A stretch of 12,392 bases of DNA from Flavobacteriales bacterium UBA1112 (GTDB lineage Bacteria; Bacteroidota; Bacteroidia; Flavobacteriales_D; Sanyastnellaceae), in NCBI GenBank assembly GCA_002313415.1, contig DCBH01000102.1, positions 6,533 through 18,924 on the forward strand. The letters run 5' to 3'. Positions 7,802 to 12,392 of this stretch are shown in pieces. A model generated the notes under the pieces. The model was given only the letters and a program-made list of their open reading frames with translations, made no database searches and was not told where the DNA came from. Both the position numbers and the translations under genes were made by a program. The stretch's first letter is position 1. Every line of letters begins with the position of its first letter.

Positions 7802-7856
7802 CACTTTTGTTTTTTCGTTTGGAAGCCAAAATCGGCAACCCACGTCTCTTCTCCGC
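7802..7856. promoter_or_regulatory. Divergent tpiA / recQ intergenic region
   Basis: The 55 bases separate two divergent genes and should contain or adjoin both promoters. The plus strand has a T-rich run ending in TTCGTTTG (7814-7821), a one-mismatch match to TAnnTTTG, about 35 bases before recQ. I find no -33 partner at good spacing, and no clear box for tpiA, whose leader is A-rich (AACGAAAAAACAAAAGTG before the ATG). The role as a promoter region is inferred from gene layout, not from strong motifs. Confidence 0.3.
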
Positions 7857-9725
7857 ATGTCATCGCAAGAAACTTCACAAGACATCCCTGCCCATGTGCA
7901 ATCCTTGCTCCTGCAACACTGGGGTTTCTCAGACCTTCGCTCTTATCAAAAAGCTCCTGTGCTGGACTTGTTGCACGGAAAGCATGTGGTAACGCTTTTG
8001 CCAACTGGTGGTGGGAAAAGTTTGTGTTTTCAATTGCCTGCCCTGGCCAGAGGTGGATTATGCTTGGTCCTAACACCTCTTGTAGCACTGATGGCAGACC
8101 AATGCGAGCAACTGCGACGAAAAGGGATTCGTGCAGAAGCATGGATTGGCAAGAGTGGAGACAGAGTTCTTGACAACGTCCGATTTGGAGATGTTCGATT
8201 TCTTTATCTCTCACCAGAACGTTTACACCATCCCTTATTTCAGGCGCGGTGCGAATATTGGAACGTCACCACGATTGTCATTGACGAAGCACATTGCATC
8301 AGTTTATGGGGACATGACTTTCGACCAGCTTTCAAACACATTTCTTCGCTGCTTGACCGATTCCCCAAAGCAGCATGGGGGGCATTTACAGCCACAGCAA
8401 CTCAGGAGGTTCTGCGGGATGTCGCGTCCCAAATGCCTCCTGGGGCGTCCGTGTACACAGCCCCAATGCGTCGTTCCAATTTGCACTATCAAGTCTCTCG
8501 CTGGGGAGATCGCGATGCGGTGTTGTTGCATGACGTAAAAAGACAATCCGGAAAAGGTCTCATCTATGTCCAAAGTCGTCACGAAAGCGAACAATGGAGT
8601 CAACGCCTACAATCGGCAGGGATTGCAGCAGAGGCTTTTCATGCAGGTCTGTCCCCCACGGAAAAACAGCGTCGCCAGCATGAATGGATTTCTGGTGATT
8701 TGAAGGTACTCGCATGCACGAGTGCATTTGGCATGGGCATCGATGCCCCTCACGTCCGTTGGGTATTTCATGCAGGCCCATCGCCAAATTTAGAATCCTA
8801 CATTCAAGAAGCAGGACGGGCTGGACGCGACGGCCAACCTGCCTCATGTGTACTCTACGTGAAAGAACAAGACTTCAGGTTGTTGCGTGAACGCATCGAG
8901 CGGCAGTTTCCGGAACCGGGGGAAATTCGTAAAGCCTACCAATGGGCTTCCAATGTATCCCATGCAACTTATGGCGAACAACCATCAGAAACACTTGACA
9001 TTTTAGACTCAAAGCACCTACCTGCACTTCGTTTGTTGGCGCTTGCAGGACATTTCGAACTGAAAGAAAATAGAAATCCAGAATCACAACGAGGAACAGT
9101 CACCTGGCTTAGCTCGATGCCTCAGCCTCGTTCACAATCCATGAACGACGCACTTGCGCAATGGATTGAACGCCACGCGAAAGCGCAGCCCATTGATATC
9201 GATTTGAGCCAATTGACTTGCACCCTCAATCGAGAATTGTATAGCCCTGAAACATGGACGGAAGAAAAGCTCCGCATGCATCTTGAAACCCTTGATGGCA
9301 TGGGACATCTGGATTGGATGCCTGAATCCACGCAATGGCGACTGACATGGCAAAAGCCAAGGCAACGCACAGATACAATTGTTGTTGACCGCAGTCGCTT
9401 AAAATTGATGTTGGACAAGTTGGAAAAGGTTCAAGAGTATGCCCTTTCCTCATTGGGATGTCGGGCACAACATCTCGAGCAAGCATTTGCTGACGATTCA
9501 CACGAGTCTTGCGGTCATTGTGACGACTGCACCAACGACAAAAAAAAATGGCGTCAAGACATCAAGGCGGCTCTTCTTCAAGGCCCCATTCAACCTCAAA
9601 ATCTGATTCTGTCTTATGAACCCGGCCACAGAGACGCCATTCGCATGTTGATCTCCAGCTGGTACCGCAGTGGATTCATCAGGGCCAACCAAAATTGGAT
9701 TCAGTGGTCAGGCAAGGAAACCTAA
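7857..9725 (+). CDS. recQ: ATP-dependent DNA helicase RecQ, variant without HRDC domain
   Basis: RecQ is a superfamily 2, 3'-to-5' DNA helicase used in recombination and repair. The 622-residue protein has motif 0 (GFSDLRSYQ, 23-31), Walker A TGGGKS (50-55) and the DEAH box (143-146) followed by CISLWGHDFRP. Next are FTATAT (177-182), TSAFGMGID (288-296) and the arginine-finger motif QEAGRAGRDG (317-326). The zinc-binding cysteines C535, C552, C555 and C558 have the RecQ Cx16Cx2Cx2C spacing but lie about 200 residues after the helicase core, rather than directly behind it as in E. coli. A short winged-helix-like tail (about 563-617) replaces the HRDC domain. This order fits what I recall of Bacteroidota RecQ. 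The family-typical Q of CISQW is L150 here. ATG 7857 was chosen because an upstream start at 7764 would overlap tpiA and add unrelated sequence. rlmI follows after 15 bases. Confidence 0.94.
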   Translation: MSSQETSQDIPAHVQSLLLQHWGFSDLRSYQKAPVLDLLHGKHVVTLLPTGGGKSLCFQLPALARGGLCLVLTPLVALMADQCEQLRRKGIRAEAWIGKSGDRVLDNVRFGDVRFLYLSPERLHHPLFQARCEYWNVTTIVIDEAHCISLWGHDFRPAFKHISSLLDRFPKAAWGAFTATATQEVLRDVASQMPPGASVYTAPMRRSNLHYQVSRWGDRDAVLLHDVKRQSGKGLIYVQSRHESEQWSQRLQSAGIAAEAFHAGLSPTEKQRRQHEWISGDLKVLACTSAFGMGIDAPHVRWVFHAGPSPNLESYIQEAGRAGRDGQPASCVLYVKEQDFRLLRERIERQFPEPGEIRKAYQWASNVSHATYGEQPSETLDILDSKHLPALRLLALAGHFELKENRNPESQRGTVTWLSSMPQPRSQSMNDALAQWIERHAKAQPIDIDLSQLTCTLNRELYSPETWTEEKLRMHLETLDGMGHLDWMPESTQWRLTWQKPRQRTDTIVVDRSRLKLMLDKLEKVQEYALSSLGCRAQHLEQAFADDSHESCGHCDDCTNDKKKWRQDIKAALLQGPIQPQNLILSYEPGHRDAIRMLISSWYRSGFIRANQNWIQWSGKET

Positions 9726-9740
9726 GTTTAATTTTACATC

Positions 9741-10952
9741 ATGACCACGACCACCACATCTCTTTCTACGGTCACACTAAAAGCAAAACGCGACCAAAGC
9801 ATCCGTAGAAAACACCCTTGGATATTCAGCGGTGGCGTCAAACACATCCAAGGCGATCCTCAAGCGGGAGATTTGGTCAAAGTCTGCGCCAACAAAGGCC
9901 GTACGCTTGGTTGGGGACACTACGCTCCAAACGCAAGCATTGCAGTACGTATGTTGTCATTCGACGAATCTAGTCCCGATGATTCTTGGTGGCACAGTCA
10001 AATCGCTCAAGCCGTGGCCGTGCGGCGTGATTTAAATCTCTTTCAATCAGATGGACAAAATGCATGCCGGCTCGTTCACGCAGAAGGTGACGGATTGCCC
10101 GGATTGATTGCAGACCTGTACAATGGTATCCTTGTCATTCAATGTCATACCCCCGGTATGCATCGCACACTTCCCACGTTGACAGTTGCCTTTCGAGAGG
10201 CATTGGGAGAATGCCTGGTAGGCATCTACGACAAAAGCGCCAAAACTTTACTCAAAAACGGAGGGCAAGCTAGCGATGACGGGTGGATTTGGGGCAATGC
10301 CCCGAAAGAACACTGTGCAACCGAATACGGACATCAATTCGACATCGATTGGGAACAAGGCCAAAAAACAGGTTTTTTCTTGGATCAACGTGAAAATCGA
10401 TCATTGCTAGGGACCCTTTCCCAAGGGAAAAAAGTCCTCAATGTATTCAGCTACACTGGAGGATTTAGCATCTACGCTTTGAAGGCTGGAGCAATGGAAG
10501 TTCACAGTTTAGACAGTTCGCAGCGCGCATTAGAGGTATGCGAGAAAAACGTCCGACTGAATGGACTGTCCGAAGATTGTCACAAGTCAATTCGGGCAGA
10601 TGCCTTAGAATATTTAAAGACCGATACACTCGGTGAATATGACATTGTCGTTCTTGATCCACCAGCATTTGCAAAACGGGCGTCTGCAAGACACGCAGCA
10701 ATTCAGGGCTACAAAAGGATTAATCTCAGGGCACTTCAAGGGATGAAGTCGGGAAGTTTACTCTTCACTTTTTCGTGCAGCCAAGCCGTAGATGACGCGA
10801 TGTTTACCAATACCATTGTCGCAGCTGCCATCCAGGCAGGGCGAACAGTTCGAATCCTCCATCGTCTTCACCAACCGCCCGACCATCCAGTAAACGCATT
10901 TCACCCTGAAGGTTCCTACTTAAAAGGGCTCGTTGTTCGGGTTGACGAATGA
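9741..10952 (+). CDS. rlmI: 23S rRNA (cytosine-C5) methyltransferase, RlmI family
   Basis: This is a class I SAM-dependent methyltransferase. E. coli RlmI makes m5C1962 in 23S rRNA, and the same site is inferred here. The 403-residue protein has an N-terminal PUA-like RNA-binding domain (about 10-75, including RRKHPWIFSGGV at 22-33) and a middle domain with VHAEGDGLPGLIAD (112-125). The catalytic Rossmann domain begins after QKTGFFLDQR (208-217). Motif I is VLNVFSYTGGFSIYA (232-246) and motif IV is VVLDPPAFAK (303-312). FTFSCSQ (342-348) carries the probable catalytic cysteine C346, and the family C-terminal signature DHPVNAFHPEGSYLKGL is at 381-397. Length agrees with the family. It lies 15 bases after recQ on the same strand, so the two are probably co-transcribed. 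Its stop is one base from the stop of convergent pdxH, so transcripts must overlap or end inside coding sequence. Confidence 0.94.
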   Translation: MTTTTTSLSTVTLKAKRDQSIRRKHPWIFSGGVKHIQGDPQAGDLVKVCANKGRTLGWGHYAPNASIAVRMLSFDESSPDDSWWHSQIAQAVAVRRDLNLFQSDGQNACRLVHAEGDGLPGLIADLYNGILVIQCHTPGMHRTLPTLTVAFREALGECLVGIYDKSAKTLLKNGGQASDDGWIWGNAPKEHCATEYGHQFDIDWEQGQKTGFFLDQRENRSLLGTLSQGKKVLNVFSYTGGFSIYALKAGAMEVHSLDSSQRALEVCEKNVRLNGLSEDCHKSIRADALEYLKTDTLGEYDIVVLDPPAFAKRASARHAAIQGYKRINLRALQGMKSGSLLFTFSCSQAVDDAMFTNTIVAAAIQAGRTVRILHRLHQPPDHPVNAFHPEGSYLKGLVVRVDE

Positions 10953-10953
10953 T

Positions 10954-11595
10954 TCAGGGCTGAAGCCGAGCCGTAATCCAATCTTTTTGTCCTGGAATTC
11001 GCCGACATAAGATGCGATCGTGCATCCGCGACGATCTGCCCTGCCAGAACTCTATCACTTCAGGTTTGATGGCATATCCCCCCCAATGAGATGGCCTTGA
11101 CACCTCCTTTCCCTCAAAGTCTTCCTTTTGCTTTGCGAGCTGAGATTCCAACGCTTCGCGACTCGTTATTTCACTGCTCTGTTCAGAAGACCACGCGCCC
11201 AGCTGACTGCCACGCGGGCGAGAAGCGAAATAGTCATCTGACTCATTCTCAGAAACCCGAATGGCCAAACCACGAACCCGAATTTGACGTTCGAAATGAG
11301 GCCAGAAAAAAGTAGCTCCAACCTTTCCCAGGCGATCTACATCTCGGCCTTTTTCGCTGAGATAATTTGTGTAAAACACCAATTCTTCATTTCTGGTATC
11401 TCTGAGCAAAACAATTCTTCCATGTGGAAATCCGTTTGAGTCAAGCGTACTTAGTGTAAAGGCTGTGGGATCTGAAATTCCCGAATTCACGGCCTCGCTT
11501 AACCATTGCTCAAGCAAAGCCCAAGGTCCACAACTGGACACGTCCGCTTCTCCGAGCGAACCCTTGGTGTAATCGGTTCTGCTGTGAAGACTCAT
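10954..11595 (-). CDS. pdxH: Pyridoxamine 5'-phosphate oxidase
   Basis: This FMN-dependent enzyme oxidises pyridoxamine or pyridoxine 5'-phosphate to pyridoxal 5'-phosphate, the last step of vitamin B6 synthesis and salvage. From ATG 11595 it is 213 residues, close to E. coli PdxH. FMN- and substrate-binding signatures are intact. They are GRIVLLRD (59-66), FYTNYLSEKG (74-83), FERQIRVRG (101-109), SRPRGSQLGAWSSEQS (125-140), the closing HWGGYAIKPEVIEFWQGR (170-187) with RMHDR (190-194), and the terminal RLQP. The chosen ATG overlaps the upstream phosphatase stop as ATGA. An in-frame start seven codons earlier would only extend the overlap. The gene is co-directional with the phoD-like gene and converges on rlmI with one intervening base. 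Confidence 0.96.
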   Translation of the reverse strand: MSLHSRTDYTKGSLGEADVSSCGPWALLEQWLSEAVNSGISDPTAFTLSTLDSNGFPHGRIVLLRDTRNEELVFYTNYLSEKGRDVDRLGKVGATFFWPHFERQIRVRGLAIRVSENESDDYFASRPRGSQLGAWSSEQSSEITSREALESQLAKQKEDFEGKEVSRPSHWGGYAIKPEVIEFWQGRSSRMHDRILCRRIPGQKDWITARLQP

Positions 11596-12392
11596 TTCGC
11601 CAAGGTTCGTGTCCACAAAGTCGTTCCAAAAGTGTCTTTCACCTCGATCGTACAGTTTCTTTCTTTCCGCGGGCCATCAAAAGACAAACGCGCATAGTTG
11701 CGTTGTTCAACATACGTTCCTTCGACACGAAGCGAGTTGCCCTCTTCTCTTGCATGACCAGGACTCGAAGTCAACGGGCTCACCGTCAAATCAAAGACCT
11801 TGCGGCCATTGGGAAGAACCAATTCAGACAATTCTGTGGTATGACGGTCGCCAGACAAAAACACCACGCCTTGAATGTCTTCTTCCGCCAATCGATCAAG
11901 TATTTCTTCACGCTCAGAGGGAAATTGAGATACATTCTCATACACTGCTGCATCATTCAACACTTGACCCCCAATGCACACAAACTTGAAAGGAGCTCGT
12001 GAATCTCGAAGTGCTTGTATAAGCCAATCCACCTGAGTTTGCCCCAATACTTGCGGGTTGCTCGTCTTGTTTTGATGATTCACTCTGTACGTGCGGTTGT
12101 CCAAGAGGAAGAATTCCATATCCACAAAGCGAAACGCTGTAGAAATGCATCTCGGCGACTCAGGTAGACCGTAGCTGGGATTGCTCCAAAAGGTTTTAAA
12201 TGCTTTTCTCGACCAATCTGCGTGTATCCAACTCCCATCGCTGTCGTTGGGGCCAAAATCGTGATCATCCCAGATTGCATAATTGGGACACGCCTTGAGC
12301 AAAGTTGCCATCTCTGGTGTTTGACGGGCGTGACTATAGCGATGTAAAAAACCAGAGTAAGACTGAAAATCAACCTCGCGCAAGTAAATGTT
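11592..12392 (-). CDS. PhoD-like alkaline phosphatase / metallophosphoesterase, C-terminal part (cut by the right edge)
   Basis: The C-terminal 266 residues of a PhoD-family phosphoesterase are present. The frame stays open to base 12392, so the start and any signal peptide lie beyond the window. Visible family motifs are YLREVDFQSYSGFLHRYSH (3-21 of the visible part), the metal-binding core IWDDHDFGPNDSD (40-52) with WDDHD, LLDNRTYR (97-103), LGQTQVDWL (116-124), and LSGDRHTTEL (179-188) with the metal-ligand histidine near the end. Members hydrolyse phosphomonoesters or phosphodiesters, usually outside the cytoplasm, using metal ions; substrate and export here are inferred. A TTG at 12383 could be read as a start but falls in the middle of conserved sequence and is really an internal leucine. 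Its stop overlaps the pdxH start by four bases, suggesting translational coupling. Confidence 0.92.
   Translation of the reverse strand, partial: NIYLREVDFQSYSGFLHRYSHARQTPEMATLLKACPNYAIWDDHDFGPNDSDGSWIHADWSRKAFKTFWSNPSYGLPESPRCISTAFRFVDMEFFLLDNRTYRVNHQNKTSNPQVLGQTQVDWLIQALRDSRAPFKFVCIGGQVLNDAAVYENVSQFPSEREEILDRLAEEDIQGVVFLSGDRHTTELSELVLPNGRKVFDLTVSPLTSSPGHAREEGNSLRVEGTYVEQRNYARLSFDGPRKERNCTIEVKDTFGTTLWTRTLAK

Noticed and set aside
7764..7856. Longer N-terminus for RecQ beginning at 7764
   Set aside because: The extra 31 residues overlap the start of tpiA and do not resemble RecQ; the ATG at 7857 gives the expected N-terminus.
7802..7885. Longer N-terminus for triosephosphate isomerase beginning at 7885
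   Set aside because: Family proteins start just before the AGNWK motif; the added 28 residues would overlap recQ coding sequence.
7523..8173. Plus-strand open frame of 216 codons spanning the tpiA/recQ junction
   Set aside because: It overlaps both tpiA (antisense) and recQ (different frame), which have unambiguous family motifs; composition is rich in Cys, His and Ser as expected of a shadow frame.
12381..12383. TTG at 12383 as start of the PhoD-like protein
   Set aside because: The frame stays open to the window edge and the preceding residues (NIY) continue the conserved YLREVDF motif, so this is an internal leucine codon of a gene cut by the window.
1..12392. CRISPR arrays, insertion sequences, tRNA genes, phage or defence genes
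   Set aside because: Looked for direct repeats with regular spacing, terminal inverted repeats, transposase motifs and tRNA cores; none seen by eye on either strand.

Overview
The window looks like a piece of a Bacteroidota chromosome, most likely a Flavobacteriales-type bacterium. This is inferred from four things. The RecQ helicase has its zinc-binding cysteines near the C-terminus and no HRDC domain. A giant exported beta-rich protein resembles, from memory, an uncharacterised family found in that phylum. Start codons lack obvious Shine-Dalgarno sequences. Weak matches to the Bacteroidota promoter element TAnnTTTG occur upstream of some genes. The genus cannot be named from sequence alone. 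The content is dense, housekeeping-style DNA. I see no insertion sequence, phage gene, CRISPR array, tRNA, toxin-antitoxin pair or obvious defence island, and no gene-free stretch longer than about 100 bases.

Layout from left to right. (1) The 5' part of the RNase P RNA gene (rnpB) lies on the minus strand and runs off the left edge. (2) Divergent from it is a two-gene plus-strand unit with a 4-base ATGA overlap: an RluE-type 23S rRNA pseudouridine synthase and a PlsC-type lysophosphatidate acyltransferase. (3) Converging on that unit is a minus-strand operon whose transcription order is triosephosphate isomerase (tpiA), ribosomal protein L11 methyltransferase (prmA), then a 1496-residue secreted protein of unknown function that fills more than a third of the window. 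(4) Divergent from tpiA, across a 55-base gap, is a plus-strand pair: a RecQ helicase and an RlmI-type 23S rRNA cytosine methyltransferase. (5) Converging on that pair with a single base between stop codons is a minus-strand pair: a PhoD-like phosphatase (cut by the right edge) and pyridoxamine 5'-phosphate oxidase (pdxH), overlapping by ATGA.

Functionally the window is enriched for RNA and ribosome maturation: rnpB, rluE, prmA and rlmI. It also holds central carbon metabolism (tpiA), cofactor synthesis (pdxH), membrane lipid synthesis (plsC), DNA repair (recQ) and phosphate or phosphoester metabolism (phoD-like). These genes do not obviously form one pathway, so the clustering is probably ordinary chromosomal packing.

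The part that best merits attention as undescribed biology is the giant exported protein at 1630-6120. It has a clear signal peptide, long beta-rich stretches with a loose recurring pattern, and an embedded segment that reads like a winged-helix domain, which is unexpected in a secreted protein. No function can be assigned to it from sequence.
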